Below, one piece after another: positions 15,998 through 23,990 of a DNA stretch of 63,602 nucleotides. Made by a program: the position numbers and the translations under genes. Source of the stretch: Oscillospiraceae bacterium (GTDB taxonomy: Bacteria > Bacillota_A > Clostridia > Oscillospirales > Oscillospiraceae); assembly GCA_017398105.1 (NCBI GenBank), contig JAFQHF010000008.1, positions 1-63,602 on the forward strand. The letters are read 5' to 3'. Under the pieces are notes generated by a model, which was not told the origin of the DNA, made no database searches, and saw nothing but the letters and a program-made list of their open reading frames with translations. Position 1 is the first letter of the stretch, and each line of letters starts with the position of its first letter.

Positions 15998-17205
15998 AGT
16001 ATTCCTCCTGCATGGTGTCCTGCCAGACGGCCGGAGCTCCATGCCCATTGTAGATTATAGCCGCCGCAGTCTCCGTCCACATCCAGCACCTCTCCGCAGG
16101 CGTACAGGCCGGGAACGATGCGGCTTTCCATGGTTGTATTGTCAAATTCCTTTGTCACGATGCCGCCTGCAGTCACCTGGGCAGAGTCCATGCCCATGGG
16201 CTCCGTCAGAGTCACATCAAAGGCTTTTACCGTCCCGGCAAGCAGCTCCAGGTCATAATCGGAAATTTCTGATACCATTCGGTTTGCGGAAATGCCCACA
16301 GCCTGAGTCAGTACCCGGCCCAGACGGTTATGGAGAATGCCTGTCAGAAGTTCCGAAGCAGGCAGACTGGTGGTTTTTCTGCGGAGCAGCTCCTTCATCA
16401 AATCCGCTTCCTCAATTTCCGGAAGGAAGTCCAGCCGGCACAGCCATTCGCCGCTGCCCTGGCAGGCATCCCGGGAAATCTCGAAAATCACCGGGCCGGA
16501 CAGACCGTATTCCGTAAACTGCAGCTCTCCCGTACTTTCCGTGAGAACAGCACCGTTATGGACAATGGCCGCATGGCAGTTGGCACGGACACCCTTCAGT
16601 CCCGTGACTCCGCCCCAGGCGGATTTCAGCTGTACCAGGGTGGGCCGCAGCTTGGTGCATTTATGTCCCAGAGACCGCAGCAGCTTGTAGCCTGCCATGG
16701 TGCCGCCCAGCTTTGTGCCGGCCAGACCGCCGCAGGCGATGATGAGTTTTTCGCATTCCACAGTCTCATCTCTGGATTCCACCCGGAAACCGGAGGCGGT
16801 TTTCTTCACCTTTTCCGCTTCAAAGCCCAGTTTTACCGTAATATTCGGCTTCTCCAGAGCAAACCGCAGCACATCCACCACGGAGTTGGCCTGATCAGAG
16901 TATGGATATACCCGTCCGGAGTTTTCCGCTACGGTAAACAGCCCCATGGAGCGGAACCAGGAAAGTGTTTCCTCCGGGCCGAATTGCCCGATGGCAAATT
17001 CTGAAAAGGCCACATCGTCCCCATGATAGCCGCCCCGGACCGCATGGAGGTTTGTCAAATTGCACCGGCCATTTCCCGTGGCCTGCAGCTTCCGGCCCAC
17101 CCGGGCCTGCCGCTCCATCAGGATGACCTGAATTTTCTCATTTTCCGCCGCAGTCAGGGCCGCAGCCATACCGGAAGCGCCGCCGCCGATGATTCCTATA
17201 ACCAT
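15994..17205 (-). CDS. NAD(P)/FAD-dependent oxidoreductase, HI0933/YhiN family
   Basis: A 403-residue flavoprotein of the HI0933-like family: N-terminal GIIGGGASGMAAALTAAE, the GNGRCNLTN motif, and the C-terminal GLYACGEVLDVDGDCGGYNL. The family is widely conserved and includes BaiN-type enzymes implicated in bile-acid reduction, but assignment to that reaction is not warranted here. It is the first gene of a three-gene operon with ATGA overlap to the next gene. A second HI0933-type gene lies at 57302-58534, so this genome has at least two paralogues. Confidence 0.87.
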   Translation of the reverse strand: MVIGIIGGGASGMAAALTAAENEKIQVILMERQARVGRKLQATGNGRCNLTNLHAVRGGYHGDDVAFSEFAIGQFGPEETLSWFRSMGLFTVAENSGRVYPYSDQANSVVDVLRFALEKPNITVKLGFEAEKVKKTASGFRVESRDETVECEKLIIACGGLAGTKLGGTMAGYKLLRSLGHKCTKLRPTLVQLKSAWGGVTGLKGVRANCHAAIVHNGAVLTESTGELQFTEYGLSGPVIFEISRDACQGSGEWLCRLDFLPEIEEADLMKELLRRKTTSLPASELLTGILHNRLGRVLTQAVGISANRMVSEISDYDLELLAGTVKAFDVTLTEPMGMDSAQVTAGGIVTKEFDNTTMESRIVPGLYACGEVLDVDGDCGGYNLQWAWSSGRLAGHHAGGIL

Positions 17206-17245
17206 AGTTTCGTCCTTTCCGCATACTTCCCATTATATTTTCATC

Positions 17246-17274
17246 ATTATACCCCATAAATCCAATTCACACAA
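17246..17274 (-). promoter_or_regulatory. sigma-A promoter of the flavoprotein-CPBP operon
   Basis: On the minus strand TTGTGT (17269-17274) and TATAAT (17246-17251) with a 17-base spacer. It is divergent from the promoter of the S4-domain gene, 11 bases away. Confidence 0.7.
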
Positions 17275-17284
17275 GAAAAACTTC

Positions 17285-17313
17285 TTTTCAGTTGGGAAAA
17301 GATATGCTATAAT
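17285..17313 (+). promoter_or_regulatory. sigma-A promoter of the YlmH-like gene
   Basis: Weak -35 TTTTCA (17285-17290), 17-base spacer, perfect TATAAT (17308-17313). The start codon is only 16 bases downstream of the -10, so the mRNA leader should be about 10 bases. Confidence 0.6.
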
Positions 17314-17329
17314 GCTTTCTGGTGATAGA

Positions 17330-18115
17330 ATGGATCGCAATAACATTGAAAAAATAGCCCGGACACCGGAGGACAGGCTGCTGCTGGCAAAGCTGTGGGA
17401 TAAGATCAACGCAGGCATGCGAAAGAATATTCCTGCCCATACCAGTTTTCTGTCTCCCAGAGAGCTGGAACTGGCAAAATATCTCTTTGGGGAACCGGAG
17501 GGCCTGTATGCTTTTGGCGGTTACGGGGATGCGGAGCGGAAAATGCTTATCTATCTTCCTGAGTATCTGGAAGAATCCGCTCTCTATGAAGAGGACAGTC
17601 CCTGCATCTGTCTGCGAGCTTCCTTTTATCAGGAGGACAGTCCCAATCACCGGGATTTTCTGGGGGCTCTGATGGGCGCCGGGATCGGACGGGAAACGGT
17701 TGGCGATATCTGTGTGGGAAATGACAGCTGCGATTTCTTTGTGACGCCGGAAATTGCGCCCTACATCCTGCAGAATTTTACTTCCGCAGGACGGACAAGG
17801 CTCCACCTGGAGCAGATTCCGCTGACGGATGCCAATATTCCGGAGCCGGAAGTGAAGGAAATCAGGGACACGCTGGCTTCCCTCCGGCTGGACAGTGTGG
17901 TTTCTTCCGGGTTCCGTATTGGAAGAAGTCTGGCAGCCCAGTATATTACGGCAGGAAAAGCCGCCATTGACGGCCTGCCCTGTGAAAAACCGGACAAGCC
18001 CATATCCGAAGGAATGAAAATTTCCGTACGCGGCCTTGGAAAAATCAAGCTCCAAAGCGTCAACGGACGCACCAAAAAAGATCGAATTTCGGTGGTGATC
18101 CACCGCTATGTGTGA
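17330..18115 (+). CDS. YlmH-like S4-domain RNA-binding protein
   Basis: A 261-residue protein resembling YlmH of Bacillus and cyanobacteria, which carries a C-terminal S4 RNA-binding domain. YlmH has been implicated in ribosome quality control and sits near division genes in many Firmicutes. The S4 part is clear: LRLDSVVSSGFRIGRSLAAQ, ITAGKAAIDG and GMKISVRGLGKIKL (about 185-245). The N-terminal half contains the family's FLGALMGAGIGRETVGDI motif. The ATG at 17330 has only a poor ribosome binding site and a very short leader. DUF896 follows after 10 bases. Here the gene is not next to ftsZ or divIVA. Confidence 0.85.
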   Translation: MDRNNIEKIARTPEDRLLLAKLWDKINAGMRKNIPAHTSFLSPRELELAKYLFGEPEGLYAFGGYGDAERKMLIYLPEYLEESALYEEDSPCICLRASFYQEDSPNHRDFLGALMGAGIGRETVGDICVGNDSCDFFVTPEIAPYILQNFTSAGRTRLHLEQIPLTDANIPEPEVKEIRDTLASLRLDSVVSSGFRIGRSLAAQYITAGKAAIDGLPCEKPDKPISEGMKISVRGLGKIKLQSVNGRTKKDRISVVIHRYV

Positions 18116-18125
18116 GGTAAATATT

Positions 18126-18329
18126 ATGAACATGAACGAAGTTATCGCCAGAATCAACGAGCTGGCAGCAAAGAACAAGACTGTAGGCCTGACTGATGAG
18201 GAGCTGGTCGAGCGCGACAAGCTGAGAAGAATCTACATTGACTCTGTCAAATCCAACCTGGTGGGTCAGCTGGAAAACACCTACATCGTCCGCCCCGACG
18301 GCACAAAGCAGAAGGTTCAGCACAAGTAA
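18126..18329 (+). CDS. DUF896 (YnzC-like) small protein
   Basis: A 67-residue protein of the DUF896 family: IARINELAAKNKTVGLTDEE, then ERDKLRRIYIDSVKSNL, a helical hairpin as in YnzC of Bacillus. The function of the family is not established. GAGGTAAA lies upstream of the ATG at 18126. It follows the YlmH-like gene by 10 bases and ends at a clear terminator, so the two form an operon. Confidence 0.9.
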   Translation: MNMNEVIARINELAAKNKTVGLTDEELVERDKLRRIYIDSVKSNLVGQLENTYIVRPDGTKQKVQHK

Positions 18330-18335
18330 TCATAA

Positions 18336-18371
18336 CCCGGATTGTGCAATTGCCAATCCGGGCTCTTTTTT
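18336..18371 (+). terminator. Terminator after DUF896
   Basis: CCCGGATTG pairs with CAATCCGGG (9-base loop), followed by CTCTTTTTT. Confidence 0.9.
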
Positions 18372-18434
18372 CCTCTTCCCAAAATCAGAATAATCTGTTA
18401 TACTGGATAAAATATGTGCATTTGGAGGTAGGAT

Positions 18435-20360
18435 ATGTCATTTCTGCCCATCAACAAACAGCAGATGCTGGAACGGGGCTGGGAAAGCTGTGATTTTGTC
18501 TATGTTATCGGCGATGCCTATGTGGATCACCCTTCCTTCGGCCACGCCATCATCAGCCGCATTCTGGAAAGCCATGGCTACAGCGTGGGCATTATTTCTC
18601 AGCCTGACTGGAAAAATCCCAAATCCATCGATGTCTTCGGCCGTCCCCGGCTGGGGTTCCTGGTTTCCGGCGGCAATATGGATTCCATGGTGAACCATTA
18701 TTCCGTTACCAAGCATAAGCGAAAGACCGATGCCTTCACCCCCGGCGGTGTCATGGGCAAGCGGCCCGACTATGCCACCATCGTCTACTGCAACCTGATC
18801 CGTCAGACCTATCAGGATGTGCCCATTCTCATCGGCGGTATTGAAGCCAGCCTGCGCCGTCTGGGCCATTACGATTACTGGTCGGAGTCCATGCGCCGGT
18901 CCATTCTGCTGGACAGCCAGGCGGATCTTTTGATGTATGGCATGGGCGAAAAGTCCATCGTGGAGATTGCCGATGCGCTGAATGCCGGCATGGAGGCAAA
19001 GGACATCACCTATATTGACGGCACCGTATTCAAAACTGCGGAGCTGGACGAAAGTCTTCCCACCATCGTTCTGCCTTCCTTTGAGGAGCTGAAAAACAAC
19101 AAGCGCAAATACGCGGAATCCTTCAAGGTGCAGTACGGCAACTGCGATCCCTTCACAGCCAAGCGGCTGGCGGAGCCCTATGGCAGGGAATACGTGGTTC
19201 AGAATCCCCCGCAGAAGCCGCTGACTACGGAGGAAATGGATGCGGTTTACGATCTTCCCTATGAGCGCACCTGGCATCCCAGCTATGCAAAGGCCGGCGG
19301 CGTGCCTGCCATTGAGGAAGTGAAGTTCAGCCTGGTGTCCAACCGGGGCTGCTTTGGTGCCTGTTCCTTCTGTGCGCTGACCTTCCATCAGGGCCGGATC
19401 ATCCAGACCCGCAGCCATGAATCCATCCTGAAGGAAGCGGAAGTCATGGTGAAGGACAAGGATTTCAAGGGCTACATTCATGATGTGGGCGGCCCTACTG
19501 CCAACTTCCGCCATCCTGCCTGCGAAAAGCAGCTAAGTAAGGGTGCCTGCGGCGGCCGTCAGTGCCTTTATCCAACGCCCTGTAAAAACATGAAGGCGGA
19601 TCACTCCGATTATATTGCCCTGCTTCGAAAGCTGCGGAAGATTCCCGGTGTTAAGAAGGTTTTCGTTCGCAGCGGTATCCGCTTTGACTATCTGCTGGCA
19701 GACAAAAAGGATACTTTCTTTAAGGAACTGGTGCAGTTTCATATTTCCGGCCAGCTGAAGGTGGCGCCGGAGCATGTGTCAGATGCGGTGCTGTCCCGGA
19801 TGGGAAAGCCCAGAAATGCGGTTTACAATCAGTTTGTGGACAAGTATTTTGCCCTGAACAGGCAGTACGGCATGAATCAGTATCTGGTGCCCTATCTGAT
19901 GTCCAGCCATCCCGGCTCTACGCTGAAAGAGGCCATTGAACTGGCGGAATACATCCGGGAAATGGGCTATAATCCGGAGCAGGTCCAGGATTTCTATCCC
20001 ACCCCGTCCACCTTGTCTACGGTCATGTACTATACCGGCCTGGACCCCAGAACCATGGACAGGGTCTATGTTCCCACGGATCCCCATGAAAAGGCCATGC
20101 AGCGTGCGCTGATCCAGTACCGCAATCCCAAGAACTACTACCTGGTTCGGGAGGCCCTTCTGGCAGCCCACCGGGAAGATCTCATTGGTTCCGGCCCCAA
20201 ATGCCTGATCCGGGCAGTCCCGCCCAAAGCGGGCGGCTGCGGCGCACCTCCTCCCAAGGCACCTGCCAAGGGAAAAACTGCAGTGAAAAAAGCACCTGCA
20301 AAACCCGTCACAAAAAAGAATACGGCTCCCCTGAAGGGAAAGCCGAAGAAAATGAGGTAA
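18435..20360 (+). CDS. YgiQ-family radical SAM protein
   Basis: A 641-residue radical-SAM enzyme of the YgiQ family, whose reaction is unknown. The iron-sulfur motif is [18 protein letters not shown] (CxxxCxxC), preceded by the N-terminal B12-binding-like half ([20 protein letters not shown]) and followed by the YgiQ-specific CxxxxCxxxxCxxxxC region ([15 protein letters not shown]). The last 50 residues are a basic Ala/Pro/Lys-rich tail ([16 protein letters not shown]), longer than usual. GGAGG precedes the ATG. A weak promoter (TTCCCA 18376-18381, TATACT 18399-18404) is possible. Confidence 0.92.
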   Translation: MSFLPINKQQMLERGWESCDFVYVIGDAYVDHPSFGHAIISRILESHGYSVGIISQPDWKNPKSIDVFGRPRLGFLVSGGNMDSMVNHYSVTKHKRKTDAFTPGGVMGKRPDYATIVYCNLIRQTYQDVPILIGGIEASLRRLGHYDYWSESMRRSILLDSQADLLMYGMGEKSIVEIADALNAGMEAKDITYIDGTVFKTAELDESLPTIVLPSFEELKNNKRKYAESFKVQYGNCDPFTAKRLAEPYGREYVVQNPPQKPLTTEEMDAVYDLPYERTWHPSYAKAGGVPAIEEVKFSLVSNRGCFGACSFCALTFHQGRIIQTRSHESILKEAEVMVKDKDFKGYIHDVGGPTANFRHPACEKQLSKGACGGRQCLYPTPCKNMKADHSDYIALLRKLRKIPGVKKVFVRSGIRFDYLLADKKDTFFKELVQFHISGQLKVAPEHVSDAVLSRMGKPRNAVYNQFVDKYFALNRQYGMNQYLVPYLMSSHPGSTLKEAIELAEYIREMGYNPEQVQDFYPTPSTLSTVMYYTGLDPRTMDRVYVPTDPHEKAMQRALIQYRNPKNYYLVREALLAAHREDLIGSGPKCLIRAVPPKAGGCGAPPPKAPAKGKTAVKKAPAKPVTKKNTAPLKGKPKKMR

Positions 20361-20364
20361 TTAT

Positions 20365-20466
20365 ATGAGAATTAACACATGGCCCAAACTGATCGCCGCC
20401 CTGCTGGGAATCCTTGTGGGTTTCTACATTACGGATATTTTCGAATTTCTGAAGGGTCTGTTCTGA
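20365..20466 (+). CDS. Small single-pass membrane peptide, 33 aa
   Basis: An open frame of 33 codons starting 4 bases after the YgiQ stop, with GAGGTAAT as ribosome binding site overlapping that stop. The peptide MRINTWPKLIAALLGILVGF then YITDIFEFLKGLF has one hydrophobic segment with small residues and an amphipathic tail. The tight spacing and ribosome binding site suggest translation together with ygiQ. I know no family for it; translation is inferred. Confidence 0.45.
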   Translation: MRINTWPKLIAALLGILVGFYITDIFEFLKGLF

Positions 20467-20566
20467 AAAAACAGCCGCGCAACCAATTGTTGCGCCATGG
20501 TTGGTGGAAGCAACCGCGACCTTCTGATACACTTTTGGTGACACAAACCGAAAGGAGTAAGCTGAT

Positions 20567-20923
20567 ATGACCGGCAACCAAATCATCACCACCATTTTGT
20601 TCAACGGAATGCTTCTGTTTTTCTATGGCATTCCTCTGTATCTGGTTTTTCTGCTGATCAAAGCTCTGCACAAATATCTGCAGTCCGGGGAAGTTCGAAA
20701 AGAAAAAGCCGCTGCCTGCAAATCTCTGGGAGAAGCACTGAAGCATCACCGCATCCAGAAGAAAATGACCCAGGAATTCGTGGCGGAACACCTGGGTGTC
20801 AGCCGTCAGGCTGTCAGCAAATGGGAGACCGGAAGCTCCGATCCTTCTACCTCCAATCTTCTGGCACTGGCAAAGCTCTACGGTGTCAGTGCAGAAGAAC
20901 TGCTGCGGGAGGTACAGAATTAA
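20567..20923 (+). CDS. Membrane-anchored XRE-family HTH regulator
   Basis: A 118-residue protein with an N-terminal transmembrane helix (TILFNGMLLFFYGIPLYLVFLL, residues 9-30) followed by a basic linker and an XRE-type helix-turn-helix (residues about 50-110: MTQEFVAEHLGVSRQAVSKWE). Unusually the DNA-binding domain is C-terminal to the membrane anchor. AAAGGAGT precedes the ATG. Targets are unknown; there is no partner sensor gene next to it. The gene is followed by a series of hairpins (20946-21180). Confidence 0.75.
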   Translation: MTGNQIITTILFNGMLLFFYGIPLYLVFLLIKALHKYLQSGEVRKEKAAACKSLGEALKHHRIQKKMTQEFVAEHLGVSRQAVSKWETGSSDPSTSNLLALAKLYGVSAEELLREVQN

Positions 20924-20945
20924 ACTGCGGCCCATCTGATACTCT

Positions 20946-20978
20946 TTTTTATTTAAAATCTTCAATTTTAAATAAAAA
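20946..20978. terminator. Bidirectional AT-rich terminator hairpin
   Basis: TTTTTATTTAAAAT pairs with ATTTTAAATAAAAA over 14 base pairs around a CTTCA loop, so A- and T-tracts flank the inner stem in both directions. It lies just after the HTH gene. Confidence 0.6.
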
Positions 20979-21117
20979 GGCATCGCTTTTTACGCTGCCG
21001 ATTCTATGATTTTCAAAAAAGAAAAACATAGAATCCCGTCTCATACAGTTTTTGACGCACCTTCGGTGCTATAAAAAGCTTTTAAAGCTTTTTAACAAAA
21101 ACCAGTATGAAATATGT

Positions 21118-21180
21118 CGAGGGATCTGCCCCAGGAACGGACCGTTCTGGTCACATTCCGGTGCAGATCCCTCGGTTTTT
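21118..21180 (+). terminator. Long hairpin with T-tract
   Basis: CGAGGGATCTGC pairs perfectly with GCAGATCCCTCG around a 33-base loop that itself holds CCAGGAACG/CGTTCTGG, followed by GTTTTTATTT. It is a terminator in the plus direction and sits just past the convergent DUF1294 gene. Confidence 0.65.
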
Positions 21181-21183
21181 ATT

Positions 21184-21462
21184 TCAGGACGGGAAAATGG
21201 ATGCGGCGAACCAGATTGCCAGCAGGATCTGAACTGCCAGGATCACAGGGATGCCAAGCGTGAATTTCAGGTGCTTCGTCTTATGCCGGACAGTGTACAT
21301 GCCAATGAGGCAGCCGATGCAGCCGCCCAGGGCGGCTGCGGTCATGAGGGTAGCTTCCGGAATGCGCCAGAGATTTTTCTTTGCCTTATATTTGTCCACA
21401 AGCATAAGCAGAAAGCCAGCGGCATTGATTATAAGGAGGTATAGAAGGATCAGACGGATCAT
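21184..21462 (-). CDS. DUF1294 small membrane protein
   Basis: A 92-residue membrane protein of the DUF1294 family. Three hydrophobic helices and the motif MLVDKYKAKKNLWRIPEATL followed by GGCIGCLIGMYTVRHKTKH are characteristic. Function is unknown. I chose the ATG at 21462, which has AAAGGAAT upstream; the frame is open beyond it but runs through the start of the divergent lipoprotein gene. The two divergent starts are only 25 bases apart. Confidence 0.85.
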   Translation of the reverse strand: MIRLILLYLLIINAAGFLLMLVDKYKAKKNLWRIPEATLMTAAALGGCIGCLIGMYTVRHKTKHLKFTLGIPVILAVQILLAIWFAASIFPS

Positions 21463-21487
21463 GGTAATTCCTTTCGGGAGGGATAAT

Positions 21488-21973
21488 TTGAAAAAAATCG
21501 TATTTGCGTTGGTGGCGCTGCTGCTGTGCGGCTGCGGCGCCCAGGAGACTTTTGAGACCGTTTCCGATGAGATCATCCGTCCGGTGATGGCGCAGCCCAG
21601 AGAAATCTCGGTGCGCCTGCCGGACAATGCGGTGGCACCGGTATTGGAAAGCGACAGCCGGCAGGTCTATATGAGCGAGCAATATGAGATCGTCATCGAG
21701 CAGCTGGAATCCGGAGATCTGAATGCAACGGTGCAGACCCTCAGCGGGTATGAGACCGATCAGCTGACGATCATGCAGACCCAGTGGGAGGATGTGACCC
21801 GGTATGAATTCGTCTGGGTCAGCGCCGGGGAACGGGGAGACCGGCTGGGTCGGGCTGTCATTCTGGATGACGGTGCGTATCACTACTGCCTGTCGGTTCT
21901 GCGGGATGCGGCAACGGTGGAAAACTGCCAGGTGGTATGGAGCGATGTATTCCAGTCCTTTACGCTGATCTAA
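21488..21973 (+). CDS. Putative lipoprotein of unknown function
   Basis: A 161-residue protein read from a TTG start at 21488 with GGGAGGG 5 bases upstream. The N-terminus LKKIVFALVALLLCGCGAQE is a lipoprotein signal with a candidate lipidation cysteine in LCGC. The mature part is about 140 residues of mixed beta-like sequence with no family that I recognise. An ATG at 21461 would overlap the divergent start and put 9 residues before the signal peptide, so TTG is preferred. It is convergent with the WYL regulator, 6 bases apart. Confidence 0.6.
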   Translation: MKKIVFALVALLLCGCGAQETFETVSDEIIRPVMAQPREISVRLPDNAVAPVLESDSRQVYMSEQYEIVIEQLESGDLNATVQTLSGYETDQLTIMQTQWEDVTRYEFVWVSAGERGDRLGRAVILDDGAYHYCLSVLRDAATVENCQVVWSDVFQSFTLI

Positions 21974-21979
21974 AAACGG

Positions 21980-22957
21980 TCAATATTGGTTCAGCGCTTC
22001 CAGGCACATGGCTTTGCAGGCCTCCACCACACTGTGCGGATGCAGGATCTTTGCTTTGGCACCGAAGCCAATGACCCAGCTCAGGAACATGGGGGAAACG
22101 GCAACATTGACGGTGAAGACGAAATGATCCTCTCCGTCGGGAATCAGAAGGATATCCCGGCCGAACCGGTCGATGACCACATTGATCAAACTCCTGTGAA
22201 AGCGGAGCTTCACATTTGCTGTTTCACCGGAATACATCTGGAACAGACGGTTGGCGTGCTCCACCAGGGCCTTTCCGGTCAGCTCCGGGCAGGGAATGCG
22301 GGCTTCCTCCAGAGGCTGAATGTCACTCATGCGGTCCACCCGGTAGGAGGTCACACCGTGACGGGGGGAGAGGGCCAGCAGATAGCAGTTTTCGTTGTCC
22401 TGGCACAGACCGTAGGGACTGGCCTGGTAATCCTTGTCCCGGTATTTCCGCTTGCCGTCCAGGCCGTAGTCAAAATAGCGGAAGGTGATCTGCCGGTTTT
22501 CCGCAATGGCGTCCTGAATGGTATCTACATTATAATAAATGGTTTCATTCATACTCTTGACCCGGCCGCTGACCAGCACATCCCGGCGCATGAGCCGGGC
22601 ATCGTAGACACTGCACTGGCTGCACAGCTTCTCGATCAGCTCCCGGGATTTCTTTTCTGTCAGGAACCGGCTGGACTGAACCGCATCGATCAGCAGCTTC
22701 AGCTCCGGAATCTCAAAATTCCGGGAAGCAATATAGTAGCCGCCGTTTTTTCCGGGAATGGAAACAATATCAATGCCGTAATCCTGCAGCGCCGCAATGT
22801 CGGAATATACCGTCTTGCGGTCGCAGACAATATTGTGCTGCCGCTCCAGCATGGAAAGCAGCTCCGCCGCTCTCACCGGGTGATCCTGGTGGGAGTTTCT
22901 TTGTAAATAGTCCAGGATGTAGAAGATCTTCAGCTTTTGATTGTCAGACTTCGGCAT
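21980..22957 (-). CDS. WYL-domain transcriptional regulator
   Basis: A 325-residue DeoR-like regulator with an N-terminal winged HTH (KIFYILDYLQRNSHQDHPVR, then CDRKTVYSDIAALQDYGIDI), a WYL ligand-sensing domain (NRQITFRYFDYG... CQDNENCYLLALSPRHG... YRVDRMSDI) and a WCX-type C-terminus. Such proteins often regulate DNA-damage or defence genes by sensing nucleic acids or nucleotides. Here the divergent neighbour is endonuclease IV, a DNA-repair gene, which fits. GGAGGG precedes the ATG at 22957. A TATAAT-type -10 (22986-22991) is present but its -35 is weak. Confidence 0.88.
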   Translation of the reverse strand: MPKSDNQKLKIFYILDYLQRNSHQDHPVRAAELLSMLERQHNIVCDRKTVYSDIAALQDYGIDIVSIPGKNGGYYIASRNFEIPELKLLIDAVQSSRFLTEKKSRELIEKLCSQCSVYDARLMRRDVLVSGRVKSMNETIYYNVDTIQDAIAENRQITFRYFDYGLDGKRKYRDKDYQASPYGLCQDNENCYLLALSPRHGVTSYRVDRMSDIQPLEEARIPCPELTGKALVEHANRLFQMYSGETANVKLRFHRSLINVVIDRFGRDILLIPDGEDHFVFTVNVAVSPMFLSWVIGFGAKAKILHPHSVVEACKAMCLEALNQY

Positions 22958-23023
22958 GGATATCCCTCCTGCGCATATTTTTTCTATTATAGCACAGGAA
23001 AAAGACTGGCGAAAAGAGGAAAT

Positions 23024-23052
23024 TTGCATTTTGCGCAAGAATGTGCTATAAT
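23024..23052 (+). promoter_or_regulatory. sigma-A promoter of nfo
   Basis: TTGCAT (23024-23029), 17-base spacer, TATAAT (23047-23052). It is divergent from the WYL regulator; both -10 regions share the GTGCTATAAT sequence context, an inverted arrangement across the intergenic region. Confidence 0.75.
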
Positions 23053-23073
23053 AGCCAAAAAGGAGTGATGATT

Positions 23074-23904
23074 TTGGGTTATTTTGGCTGTCATCTGTCT
23101 GCCAGCGCCGGAAATGCCGGCATGGTGAAAACTGCCCTGTCCATCGGGGCCAATACCTTTGCTTTCTTTACCCGCAATCCCCGGGGAAGCAGGGCGAAGA
23201 AGGAAGACCCGGCGGATGCCGCAAAGGCGGTGAAGCTGCTGGAAGAACACAAATTCGGCCCCCTGGTTGCCCACGGTGCCTATACCATGAACCTGTGCAC
23301 CGCAGAGGCGGAGGCACGGGCTTTTGCGGCAGAAGTGCTGGAAGATGATCTGCGGCGGATGGCTGCACTGCCCGGGAATTTTTACAATTTTCATCCGGGC
23401 AGTCATGTGGGACAGGGAACGCAGGCGGGAATCGAATATATTGCCTCAGCACTGAAACAGGCTCTGCGGCATAGCTACCCGGTCAGTGTTCTGCTGGAGA
23501 CCATGGCGGGTAAGGGCAGTGAGATCGGCGGTAAGTTTGAAGAGCTGAAGGCAATTCTGGATGCTGTAGGCAATGCGGATATGGGTGTCTGTCTGGATAC
23601 CTGCCATGTGTATGACGGCGGTTATGATATTGTCGGAAATCTGGACGGTGTGCTGGCGGAATTTGACCGCGTTATCGGCCTGGACAGGCTGAAGGCGTTG
23701 CATCTGAACGATTCCAGGAACCCCTTTGCCAGCCACAAGGACAGGCATGAAAAGCTGGGGCAGGGAAGTCTGGGCCTGAAGACCTTCGAAGCCATCGTAA
23801 ATCATCCGCTTTTGAAGGACAAGCCCATGATCCTGGAGACCCCCAATGAACTCGACGGATACCGGGAGGAAATTGCGGTTTTGCGGGGATTGGAGCAAAC
23901 TTAA
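23074..23904 (+). CDS. nfo: Deoxyribonuclease IV (apurinic/apyrimidinic endonuclease)
   Basis: Endonuclease IV is a trinuclear-zinc base-excision-repair enzyme that cleaves DNA 5' to abasic sites. The 276-residue protein shows GCHLSASAGNAG at the N-terminus, FYNFHPGSHVGQG, VLLETMAGKGSEIGGKF, GVCLDTCHVYDGGYD, LKALHLNDSRNPFASHKDRH and LETPNE, which supply the metal ligands. I prefer the TTG start at 23074, 9 bases after AGGAG; an ATG at 23068 lies only 3 bases after it and would add two residues. Confidence 0.94.
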   Translation: MGYFGCHLSASAGNAGMVKTALSIGANTFAFFTRNPRGSRAKKEDPADAAKAVKLLEEHKFGPLVAHGAYTMNLCTAEAEARAFAAEVLEDDLRRMAALPGNFYNFHPGSHVGQGTQAGIEYIASALKQALRHSYPVSVLLETMAGKGSEIGGKFEELKAILDAVGNADMGVCLDTCHVYDGGYDIVGNLDGVLAEFDRVIGLDRLKALHLNDSRNPFASHKDRHEKLGQGSLGLKTFEAIVNHPLLKDKPMILETPNELDGYREEIAVLRGLEQT

Positions 23905-23990
23905 GAAATTGTTCATTTGACATATGGAGAAAAGTATGTCATTTTATTAGAAATATCATACTTTTATAACAAAGAAAGGACGGTGAGACG

